Shown: in pieces, positions 9,988 through 20,595 of the stretch
How positions within the stretch are numbered: the stretch's first letter is position 1
How the letters are laid out: each line of letters starts with the position of its first letter
Assembly: GCF_040436345.1 (NCBI RefSeq)
Contig: NC_133223.1
Span: forward strand, 15,404,613 to 15,468,612
Source of the DNA: Pagrus major
Taxonomy: Eukaryota > Chordata > Actinopteri > Spariformes > Sparidae
Length of the DNA stretch: 64,000 nt
Direction of reading: 5' to 3'
Position numbers and translations under genes: made by a program
Notes under the pieces: model-generated
What the model was told of the DNA's origin: nothing
Databases searched by the model: none
What the model saw: the letters and a program-made list of their open reading frames with translations, nothing else

Positions 9988-12900
9988 TCAAGAACCAGCG
10001 ATAATGCAGCTCCGGCATTTGTACAACTTGGGGTCGTGGGTGCGGATGTGGCTCCGTACATTCCTCAGTCGAAAGAACGTCTTACTGCAGAGCTGCACAG
10101 CAGAGAGGGTACAATACAGGGTCAACAGCACAGAAATAAACTGAAAAGGACAACGGAGAAGCTACAAATAAATGTGATGCCATTGCAATGGTGGAGGAAG
10201 AATTATTCCCTTAAAAGAGAAGCTCGACATTTTTGAGAAATTAGCTTTCTTGCCAACAGTTACACGAGAAGATTGATACAACTTTAATTCATGAAAATGG
10301 TTTAAATCTTCTCATCTAACTAAGAAAGCGAGTAGGTATATTTAGAAACTACTAAAGTCCTACATTAAAAAATGTACTCATGTTAAAAGTACATAAGTAT
10401 TATCAGGCAGTAAAATATAAAAATTAGAATTTATCTGACACACAATCGGTTTTGCAAGTATAACTATAGGAATTGCTATTACATCATCAACCACTGAGTA
10501 CTTTCATCTATAGCAATTATATTTCAGTCTGTAAGACCAATCTTCAAAGTAACCATCAACTACAGCTGTCAATTAAAAGTAGTGAAGTAAAAAGTACAAT
10601 ATATCACTCACATGTATAGAAGTAGTTTGTAGAAGTTTAGAGTAGAAAAGTACTCAAGGGCACAACTGGGGCTTTTCCACTGGCACTTTTGGCCATGCCA
10701 AGTCAAACCGTGATATCATCTTTTCTGGCTTCCAACTGAATCTCTGTGGTTTACTTTCAGCCTATTCAACATTCTTGTTAATATACTGCTGGTGAAAACC
10801 CAATCTTTCCTGATTTTGAGGCTTCATTATTAGCTTTTAAAAAAGGTCTAATATAAAAGAATTGGCCAGCTGTAGAATTAATAATCCCCCAAAAATGTGT
10901 GTGTGTGTGTGTGTGTGTGTAAAATGCTACAAAATTCTTAACCTTTAAATAACTAAATAAAGTGGCCATTTTATTGTGAAGAATAAAAGGAAAGAAGAAG
11001 TAAGTGAAACATGCTTATCACTGAATTTGCCAAGCTTGGTTAGCGGTGATTCTTCCATAACACTGCAGGGAGAAAGAGCATTTACCTCTGCAGTGTATTG
11101 TCACTTAAAAAACACAACTTAATAGAAATGCAAATCTCTGCCGCGCTGGGCGGACGTGCTACACAAGTCTATACCAGGAATTGGCAAATGTGCAAGAGTT
11201 TCAAAGGTCTGTACTTTTATTACAACCACCAGCAGAGCACTTACTTGACTCAGAGGAAGTGTACCCATCTTGTGTCTCACTACACCATTAGATTTCCCTC
11301 TAAATCACGTGGTATCTTGCTTGTTGGGAACAAAATCTGCTCGAGGTCATGTCATGATTGTCTATCCCTTTGACCAGTGTGGGGCTTACCGGACATGGCC
11401 AGTGCTTGCCCTCCACGTGCCTGAGGCGATGCATGATTAGAGCATCGCAGTCCTTGTAGGAGGCTGAGCACTGAAGACAGGCATGGGCCGCCTTTGGAAC
11501 TTTGGGAGCTTGGCTACGAGGCCCTCGAAGCTGCTTTAGCCTTGCCCGATGAATGGTATCCAGCATGACACAGTTCCTGCTCCTCCGAGGGAGTTTACCT
11601 TGTTGCTGGAGAAGCAGGAAAAAGACAAAAAGATGAGTTTATCAAAATTTTGTAGATGCAAACTGAACTGATTAAATGAAGGGAAAGTTAGCAAAGAGAA
11701 GCTAAAATGTGAGTTCCGCCTTTACTGCCTTTTTTCCTGGATGAATTATAGTCTCTAAAGAAATTGCGGTCATTACCATAAATCACTAACCTCCCTTTAA
11801 CCTACCTTTGGCATGGTCCGTGTGGCCTTTGGCCCAGCAGATTTGGCCAGGTGAAGTGTGTTGTTTCGGGACTTTGGCCTGGGCCTCTGAACCTTGCTTT
11901 GGCTCACGGCCTTCTCCTCCCTCTCCCTCTTCACCACAGGCAGGGTGGGCGGCCCTCTGGCTCTCAGTGCCCTGTGGGGGGACTCGTCAGCTCCAAATTG
12001 CTGCCCAACTTGTGACACGGAGCGCGTTAAGCAGATATCCACACTCTCCTCCTCTTTTTTCAGTACTGCCATCGCCCCCCCTGCTGGCCGACAGAAGCTG
12101 AACAGAAAGCCCGAGTCCAGTAATTTAATGGGGGGTTTGCTCTGGCGCTTGCCCAGGTCTGGTGAGGGAGGGTCAGAGAAAGGTCCACCAACTGGCACGG
12201 GATCTGCTGGCTCCTTTTTGATGACTTTGTACAGAGGGTGGCTGTAGATGGACGGAGGCGGTGCCTGTTCTGAAAACTGGAGCCCAGTGGGTTCATTAAC
12301 CTTCACCTTCGGTCCAGCGTCCATGACCCCTCTCAGCCCCTGACTTCCCACCTTCCTCCCGTCCTCTCTAGGTTTACACTTTGTCTTCTCCACCTCCCTT
12401 GTGGAGCCGCGTCTGAGCTTGGCCTTTGCTGCTGGTCGACCGCTGTTGTAGCGCAGCGTTTTGACCGTCTCTACAGTGATCTTATTTCTGGCCTGTGTCC
12501 TCTGTGAGGGCGGGGATTCGTTAAGCATGTGGCCATGGTGATTGTTTGATGGAAGATGGGGACCTGAGATACAGTATTCAACTGGTTCTGATTTGATCCT
12601 TACGGTGTTTCTCACTAGATTTTTGTTGGTGCTGCGTCGCACAGGCTGCTGGATAGGAAGGCGGGCGCTTTCACCCATCCTCACTGAGCGTCTGAGTTCC
12701 CTTCCCCCGAAGGACGGCAAGAACATGTCTGGTAACACACCTTTACTACGCATACTCCTGTCACTTGGAGGGACAAGTCGAGGGACAGGCCTTGACTTCT
12801 TTGTTGTCTGCACCGTGCTGACTGCAACTACAGGCTTGGTCTTCACTGACTTGTTGAGGAGGCGAGTGTTGATGGGGTTACAGAGAGGAAGTGCCAGCGT

Positions 12901-15900
12901 CACCTTCCCAAACGGCAGCACTGGGGAAGTGGAGCGTGGTTTCCGCCGCTTGGTCAGTGAATAGTTGTTAGCCTTCAGCTTCCTCAGTCGTTTCTTTTGT
13001 CTCCAGCCGATCAAATCTTCTGGTCTGGGGAGGAGGGCGGTCCTCTGTAACCCAAGAACATTCATCAGCTTGTACTTCTCTTGAGCTCTCGCATAATCCA
13101 GCTCATCCTCTGCAACCTCCTCTACTTCCTGCTTCACCCTCACAGGGCTGCACACAGTGCCAGGCCTCAGTCTGGAGCTGCATGAGAGCCGGCTGATAGG
13201 GTGAGGTTTTTTGTTTCGTCGGGGGGTCTCTGGCATGGGGAGCAATCTCTGAACCTCCTTGGCAGCCCCTGGAGTCGAGCGAAGAAGACGGGTGTTCGAT
13301 GGTGACATGGATGAGTAATTCTGTGACCGTGGGGTGGCAATGTTGTGTCTAGGTGTAGCAGCTTTCTTGGAAGAGGGAGACTTGAAGTCCATGAGCTTCA
13401 TCCTGTTTGAGGGACTTAGAGGGAGGCCATTATGACATTGGGATTTCGGCATCCTGCGCAAATTTCGCCTTGGACTGTCTTCTAAAGACTCATCCGATGC
13501 ATCCAAATTCAGACTGAAGCTGTTGTTCATATTTTCCTGTAATCCGAAAACTCTTTCCCGTCTGCTTTCCCTCTGCTGGCGGTGACGCTCATGACATGCA
13601 CCAGCAGAGGCTGAGGTAAAACCTTTGCCAGGATGGAGTTGCTGTTCCTGCTCTTTCATTAGAGCAGAGCAGGCTTCCACTGCAGGCCACATGCCCAGGT
13701 GGCGGGCCATGGCGATGACTTCAGGTAGGTCCTCCTGGCGAACACACAGAGTGGAGGAGTAGGAGAAATCCAGCAGAGACAGAAGACTCTCCTCTCTAAA
13801 ACCTGAGGATAAAGAAAGAGATTTAGATATGATGAATCCTGGTCAATCAGTGAGTGAGATGTGTGAGATGAAAGTGACTAAACAGAGGATCAGAGAGACA
13901 GCAGGCAGAGTGGGAGCAAAGTCTAAACATGATGGTGTAGACGGGTCGCCCTTTTTAAAAAAGAGATCCAACAATACTGCCATAAAAGAAGACCGATCAT
14001 TACACCTGCTTTGCTTTTTTACACTGAATGAAACATGCCAGTATAATGCTACCCCAGTGTATGAATTTAGATGGTATGCCAGTGGTCCAAACATGAAAGA
14101 GGCGTGATGTGTTTCACAAATGTACTCCTAACAGCATGTGTCCCGTCTTGCTGCTCCACCGTTTACACAAATCTTAAATTTAGTTTTGTTACTTCCTTCC
14201 ATTGCCAGCTTAAGCGTACATTCACACTCACACATACACAAATTCATGCAAAAAACTATCACCTGCCAAAGCTAAATTTGAATCGAAGTTCATCAAAGTT
14301 GAACACTACGCGACGCAAAGACAAATTTGCTCATGTGCTTCTCTAATTTCATTTCAATGTGTGACTGTACCGTAAAGACAGAACGACAGTGCCCCCCCTC
14401 CATTTCCTTGTTCGTACAATTTATATAGAACAGCTCGGCAGAATAACGCATAACATTACAACATTGAACAGCCTGTGTAAAGAAACTATTATAACAGTCA
14501 GGGTCTGGACCTTCCAGCTCTGGATTTCTAGACCAAATATGTCATAACAAACTGACAACCCAGACCCGTTTCAAATGGACCTTGAAATGCAGCTGAGGAA
14601 CGCAGCCTCCCCTTTGCCTAAATGACCATTGTATCTTGTGAAGCAATCAGTTCAGTGCAATCAACAAGAGATGACCCGTGTCAAACCCAAGTCAGGAATG
14701 GTCCTGTGACTGCATTCAGGGATCAATGACTGATCAATGTATGCATGTATGCACAAGCTACATAACAGAAACCAAGACATTAGCTACTCTGTTGGGTCTT
14801 GCTGGACATATTAATCAAAGAACATAATACTGATGATAATGACAACTAGCTAGATTTAATCAATTAGCCGATTATTCACTTAACAAAAAAAAATATCAAA
14901 CTATTTTGATGATCGAATAATTGTTTCAATAATTTTTCAAGTATAAATGCCAAGTATTTGGTGGATTGACGTGGAATTGATCTTATCTCTGAGCAAAGTC
15001 TAGACTTCATGACAGTGATTGTCCTGCTTGTTACGAAGCCGTCTGTGTGCATGTGCGTCCAAAGCTGTGGTGAACTTTGCATAAGCTTTATGAATGTGCA
15101 GCAGCAACACAGTTCTAAGGTGCGTGTTTGGCTTTGTTTGTTCACCAAAGTCCACTGAATTATACGTGTTGCCTGGCTTCAATCCCCTGTACCATCGCTG
15201 TGATCTCATCTTCCAAAAAGTTTGATTTTCTCTTTTTGTCCATGGATATTTCTGACAAAACGCTCATTTGTGCTTGCATTATATAAAGGGGCATTAAAGG
15301 CAGGTGCTGTCAGTTGAAATTGATTTGAGGCAATGACAGGCGCGTAAGTTACAACAGTATTCTTAAAACCTTAATTCAAAGAACATTTTTATAAATGAGG
15401 CCCCAGGTTATAAAAGAAAAGTATGAGTTTGTCTAACGTGCCGCCCGTCTACGTTGGTAAAAGTGTTTACAGTTGTTCTGAGCAACTCTACTAAAGTGGG
15501 GTGAAAATCTGAAAGTCATAGCGGGGTGAGACGGAATATTGGTTTAAATATGGGGACAAAAATGTAAAAGTCTCGGAGCTTGAAGTGAAGCTACATTCTC
15601 ATATCCGAACATCTGGCCAACTGCTGTGTAAACTATGTGTGGATGACAGATTTCTAATTTCTAAAAGCTGCAAACATTGATGGACGCAGTCCCTCCAATT
15701 CTGACATTGGAAAGGTGTGGAGGGAGGGGGAGTTTTGAATCTGTTCAACCATCTGACAAGCACTTCTGATGGAGTATGGTGTTGCAGCTCTATTATTGAC
15801 TAGGTACGCCAGGAATAAAAGAGGAACACTTTTAAGTCTTAACATATTGTTTTGTTGTCTCTGGGGCTTCACTGACTCATCTGAGAACAATATGCAGGCT

Positions 15901-17122
15901 CAGCAGGGTCATTACATCAGATTCAGGCCTTAAACTAACACAGAGCTCAGGCAGTGATGTTTTCTAGTGTCAGTTTAGTCTCTAGTCATCTGCTCTTACC
16001 AGTGAGATCTATATCTGCTTTCATGTTTGAGTCCATTTCTGTGAAGATTTCCTGGAAGTGATCGCTGACGGCGGCCAGAACAGCTCTGTGGGCCAAGTAC
16101 GGTTGTCCGTTCGTGCGCAGAGTGATGTCACAGAACAGCCCCGCCTCCCGCTGACTCCTCAGCTTGCTTAGCATGTCAGCGCCGTGTGACGCCATCGTCT
16201 TTGTAACACATTTTCTGCCGCCCAGCTCCTGAGAGGCAAAGACATCATGACACAAGCAGATAGAGAGGCATCATTAGTGGAATACAATGTGTGAGAAAGC
16301 ACTTGAAGGAGACGTCTAAGTGTGAGAGCAGGACTGAGAATGTGAGCAAGAAAGTGTGAACTAAAATGTGTGAGGAGGAGAAAAATGAGGCACTGATTAA
16401 AAAAATGAAGAGGGAATGAAAGTTTGATAGGAGGAGAGTGAATAAAAACTACAGTTTTACGTGGGAGATCAGCCTCTGTGACTCTGGCCTGCTCCTTACC
16501 TTTGTTTTCTTGGTGCGTTGACTCTGGCAGTCTGGACAGCTCAGGACAAAATCTCTGATCTGGAAGTACATCCCTGTAAGGAAAACAGGCAAAAAAAGAG
16601 AGGAAGTGATTTTTGGTACAACTTCAAAGCCAAGGCCCTAAATAACAGCCATCATTTATGTAAGATACTTGGTCTCTGATCTCCTAACAACAAGAAATGA
16701 ATAATTAGATATGTATAGATGTAGTGAGAAGTTGGTTAATAGACTCAGGAACCATGCTGTCCTATGAAATCAGTGATTTCCATACCCTCCCACCAGTAGT
16801 TTTCAGCCACACATTTGTAGGTCTCCTCCAGGGAGAGGTGGCCCTGACCAGGCCGCCGCCGCCGGTGAAAGGTGGCGATGGCCTCATGCCTCCGGTCCTC
16901 ATCCAGAACCTCCCGGTAGTTGATGAAGCCCCTCTCCAGCTTCTTGCGGTACAGCAGCCCGTCTATCATCTCAAAGTTTGGCGAGCATCGTGCGGGGTGT
17001 CCACGCCCTTTGGAGATCCCGGCTGACTCCATCTCTCCATCTCCATCCGACCAGGGCTTGGACGGACAAAACGTCTCAGCGTTCGCGTAATGATTGTTGG
17101 TGTGGGTGCAGTCGCCGGCCAT
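9988..17122 (-). CDS. HHCC integrase-type finger + BTB/POZ + 2 C2H2 protein (ZBTB11-like)
   Basis: Six coding exons on the minus strand: 17122-16786, 16573-16500, 16228-16000, 13802-11806, 11605-11390 and 10092-9988. They join in frame to 985 codons plus TGA. Domains: an HHCC finger at residues about 50-130 with H86, H95, C125 and C128 around NYWWEGMYFQIRDFVLSCPD, the zinc-binding fold of gypsy-type integrases; BTB/POZ at about 153-265 (GLFCDITL, LAHRAVLAAVSDHFQEIF, LLDFSYSSTL); a long Lys/Arg/Ser/Pro-rich disordered region at 265-880, one 2-kb exon, with RQKKRLRKLK; and two C2H2 fingers at about 922-944 (CLQC...H...H) and 950-974 (CPLCSKTFFRLRNVRSHIRTH), ending in a lone CRSC. Finger 2 is split by an intron. 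The order matches ZBTB11, but ZBTB11 has about twelve fingers. BTB domains dimerise and recruit corepressors, so a nuclear DNA-binding role is inferred. The start ATG has AAAATGG context; an upstream coding exon cannot be excluded. BTBD18-like is an alternative name. Confidence 0.88.
10340..10670. repeat. AGTAC-rich dispersed repeat fragment in intron
   Basis: Repeated AAAAGTAC/GTACTC motifs (AATGTACTCATG, AAAGTACATAAGTATTATC, AAAAAGTACAATA) resemble a family widespread in fish. A related fragment in the other orientation lies at about 28,190-28,370. Confidence 0.55.
10895..10921 (+). repeat. (GT)n microsatellite in intron
   Basis: About 13 GT units within the last intron region of the BTB-zinc finger gene. 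Confidence 0.9.
13803..15999 (-). other. 2.2-kb intron of the BTB gene
   Basis: Splits the BTB domain between the DLTG and FREESLLSLL segments. Contains a short piece of the ATTAATCGATT-type repeat near 14,850-14,930. No other exon is visible. Confidence 0.7.
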
Positions 17123-17271
17123 TTTAACCGGTTTGAAGAGAAGTCCAACTTTGTCCAAGCTGAGGGAACAACAGCTTCTTCCTCTCTGCGGTGAGTAAAC
17201 AGTCAGCTCCCTCTCCTGCTCGCCCCTTCCCCTCACGGCGGGGAGCTGCGTGCCAAACTTTACCCACCGAC
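17123..17271 (-). other. Probable 5' UTR part of the first coding exon
   Basis: Reading the minus strand, CTTTGTTTCAG ends just before 17,271, a strong splice acceptor. This makes 17,271-17,123 untranslated sequence spliced to an upstream exon, possibly using a GTGAGC donor near 17,810. The frame stays open upstream of the chosen ATG without another methionine, so an N-terminal extension from that exon is possible. Confidence 0.5.
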
Positions 17272-18251
17272 CTGAAACAAAGTCCACGTGGATACGGTGA
17301 CAGCAGACAACAGACCACCGACCCAACAATAAGTCCCGACAAACACTCTCTGACACCCTGCTAACAGGCTGACATATCCTAATGGACGGCTACAAAGCCA
17401 CTAAGATAAAACGAACCGTGAGGTCTCTCATTATGGCTTATAAAAGCTTGTTTTTCCTCTACAGGAGACCATCAGATGGGAGTCAGCAGCATTTCACTGG
17501 AGGGTCCTGCTTTGTACCCTAGCTGTCAGTGAGGGTTTCACTTCTCACTATCCAAACAGTAGTAGCTAACATCCCTAAAATATTCATATATTCGCACGTT
17601 ATGTTCGGATAATATGTGTTAATATTTCAGAAGAACCGTGCAGGTTTTTAACGCTGCGCGGCATCAACAGAAATGTTTGCCCGTCCATCCAAGTGTGGTT
17701 AGATAATACATGCAGCCCAGGAGAGTCTGGCGCCAACAACGCCGAGCCAACTGATGTAAAGTCACCACTTTCACGGCGACCACGTAAACAGGCTTCACCG
17801 CTCACCGCTCACCAGCAGTCCGTCTTCCATCTATTTCAGGGGCCGGGAGTGGCCTCCGGGGCTGGATGACGGCAGGCAGGCTCACCGCTGGCGTTAACTT
17901 GAGATTTCTTTTCGCCAACTCGAGTCGGAAGCAACATGATGACGCAGCTATCAGCTCAGCATCGCCACTTCAACGACCTAAAAGCGAGGTTGCCTCCGCT
18001 ATCAGCCAGAAATGTTGAAAAATCACTGCCGGGTTCTCTCAAAAGCGGCCCAACAAGCTCCAGTTACACACCCGACATAGTTCATGCCGCTCCCGTTGCC
18101 GCAAAACCCGTCTAGCGGCCAAATAGTCCAATTTTTTAAACTCGTAACCTTCTGTTTGTTGCTAATCAGCAGCCTAACCGAGCCAAGTCCACCCCGCCTT
18201 CAGACAAAGGCCATTAGCAGAAGCTTTAAAGAGCCTCTGCCAGACGGAATG

Positions 18252-18260
18252 TGATTGGCT
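18252..18260 (-). promoter_or_regulatory. Inverted CCAAT box near probable promoter of the BTB gene
   Basis: TGATTGGCT on the + strand reads AGCCAATCA on the minus strand. It lies just upstream of a GC- and CpG-richer stretch (17.2-18.2 kb) that stands out from the AT-rich surroundings and probably holds the transcription start. Confidence 0.4.
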
Positions 18261-18859
18261 GGTGCAGCTGCCACTCATGTTAGTTTGCTTCCCCTCGGAG
18301 CAAGGTAGGTTGCTCGCACACGATGCCAGTATTCTAGTATTTGCTTCACTTGCTGCACAGCCAAGTTAAACGTGATACACCTATTTACAGATACTATTAA
18401 GTGAATGTTTTTCATTATTTCATTTTTCGGAAACCACCTTACATTATTTCGATAATTTAGCTTCGGCAAACACCATCAAATGATTTCAGATTTAATATTT
18501 TTTTTTAGCTGTTACTACCATCTCAATGTCAAATATTATAATATAGTATTCATTTTACAATAGCTTTGGCTCCATTCTCACAAAATAATGTCAGTTTTCA
18601 AAACTTTTAACATAAAATACAACATCTAAATTTTTGCCTCAAAATCTCAGAAAATTAAAACCTCTGTTTCAAATGAATATATCACCCAGTAGCCTGTCAA
18701 CATCCCTACATTGTGTATGTTAATTAGGCTACTGAATTTTAATCAACTTTAAAAAAATAAAATAAAAATGTTCTTATCAAAAGCTGCTGTCAAACAGTAA
18801 CTAATTTTCAGTGAAGTTTCCAGACAGGGTGCTTTCTACTGGTCCTCTATAAAAGTTGA

Positions 18860-19300
18860 CCAGAATCTGGCTCCAGAATTTAGCCGTCCTTAGTTTCCGT
18901 CGGAAGAAGAGCCTTTCTGTGCTTTTTTATCCAGGGTGGTAATAATATAAGGTTCTCAATGATTGTAATTCCAAGGAATCTATAACTGTTCACCTGCTCC
19001 ACCTCAGCTCCACTGATGTAGACAGGGGTGTGTGTCTTTGCCTCAGAACTGAAGTCAGCAAACAGCATTCGGTAGCTGTTCTTAGTCCCTGGGTGTGTGA
19101 AGACTGAGTGGAGGGCAGTGGATATGACATCCTCTGTGGATCTGTTGGTTCTGAATGCATAATGGTGAGAGTCCAGGCTGGCAGGGATGTTATCTGTTAT
19201 CTGATGTGCTGGAGAACCAGTTTCTCAAAACATTTAATCAGAATGAGGGTGAGAGCCACAGGGTGGTAGTCGTTAAGACACAGCAGACTTGTGCGAAAAA
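18860..19300 (-). mobile_element. LINE reverse-transcriptase remnant (L2/CR1-like)
   Basis: Minus-strand frames, broken by stops, read NDYHPVAL, KCFEKLVLQHI, AFRTNRSTEDVISTALHSV, RMLFADFSS and VEQVNSYRFLGI in the order expected of RT palm and thumb motifs of non-LTR retrotransposons. The YADD-box part is deleted: the sequence jumps from FADFSS to a segment that normally follows it. This is a dead fragment between the BTB gene and chaf1b. Confidence 0.8.
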
Positions 19301-19309
19301 AAGTGTGTA

Positions 19310-20030
19310 TTTTGAGCATCAGATTTAGTTTTGCTCTTATACAGCATTTTGTGTTGAAAGGTAAGAATTCAGGGCTGTTTGGCTCTTTGAATGAAAGTGT
19401 TTGTACAGTGAGACCTGAGCCAAAGCAATATAAAAGTACTGCAAAATACTCAGGGCTACTATCAGAGGACATGGCAGTCATGTTCTCTGTAATTTCTAGG
19501 GAATTTAGTTTTGTTTTTTTAAAATGAACCTGAGCGGTGAAACCTACATGTGGTGAGTAAAAAAGACAAATAAGGTTTATTTCTTCTCTATCAGTTTTTC
19601 TTGGCAGTGTGTAGAACATTTAGAGCATCATGTATTGAATTAAAGTCCATAGAAATGATAATGTAACAATAAACTGAATAAATAAATGGAAATAATCCAT
19701 ATCAGAATTATTTATAATATTTTCAGTCACAATTTCCTGACCTCAGATTTTTTCTAGTCCTGAATACATGGTGACAAACAACCATGATCATCTTTCTCAG
19801 CAAACTTTGCAGCATTAATTCCCCACTGGCCTTGTCCTCCCTATACATGTGAAGCTTTTTCAAAAGATAAATGCCGTTTCACTTTAGGTTTAACACAAAG
19901 AGCCTATGAATGATAATTTCCTAATAGAAAATAACATTCTACACAGCCGGCAGCTGCTTGTCATTAAGAAAGCATGAATCATCCCACAGCCATTTACTGC
20001 AAACCACTTAAACAGGAACCTTATATGAAA
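19310..20030. other. AT-rich intergenic DNA, no gene seen
   Basis: Only short frames. The part next to the LINE remnant may be further decayed retrotransposon. Nothing else supported. Confidence 0.45.
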
Positions 20031-20034
20031 ACCC

Positions 20035-20040
20035 TTTATT
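20035..20040 (-). terminator. Polyadenylation hexamer for chaf1b
   Basis: TTTATT on the + strand is AATAAA on the minus strand, about 560 bp after the chaf1b stop codon, followed downstream by a GT-rich stretch. Likely the 3' end signal. Confidence 0.55.
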
Positions 20041-20595
20041 AGACAATAAGAAAATGACCCTTAAATGCTTGACAATGTTGAGTTTTTTACTCAACAGTCT
20101 TGAGGTTCAGTCTTCAAGTTGTATATGAAGTTCTCACAAGGCACTAAGCCTTGAAGCACTTGCTTTTTTTTCAGATTTCTTTTAGAGCAGTTTTAGTTTT
20201 GCAAACACATTTTTTTTAAAGAAGAAATGAGACAACTCTCCTTTTTGTTTTTTTACAATAGCACATCAGCATCTGAATGTCAAACAAATCAAATATAATA
20301 CAATCACCTCAATATCTGTTTACTGTATGATACAAAACACACACACGACTAAAAGATTTAATTCAAGGACACTTACTGCAATGCAGTTTGTGGTATAACT
20401 GAGTACATTATGTGAGGTTTCAGCTTCATCTAGTTTAAGAACAGACTATATCAACCCAAAGCACAATGCTATTGCACTGTTGTGTTAGATCCATGGGCAA
20501 CCTCAGAGGTTTTGTACTAGGGCTTCTTCAACGGTCACCCTCTGCTGTATGTACTCCGTTCTGATATCATAGCACCACGACGTTCCCAGAAACCA

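Noticed and set aside
11808-12964. Long + strand frames opposite the big BTB-gene exon
   Set aside because: Antisense shadows of the minus-strand exon, which has domain homology and correct splice phases.
9988-17122. Calling the BTB gene BTBD18 or ZBTB11 outright
   Set aside because: BTBD18 as I recall it lacks the HHCC and C2H2 fingers, and ZBTB11 has many more fingers. I left the symbol empty.
1-20000. Search for a claudin (CLDN14-like) gene next to chaf1b
   Set aside because: No single-exon frame with the claudin W-GLW-C-C pattern or four membrane segments is visible on either strand.
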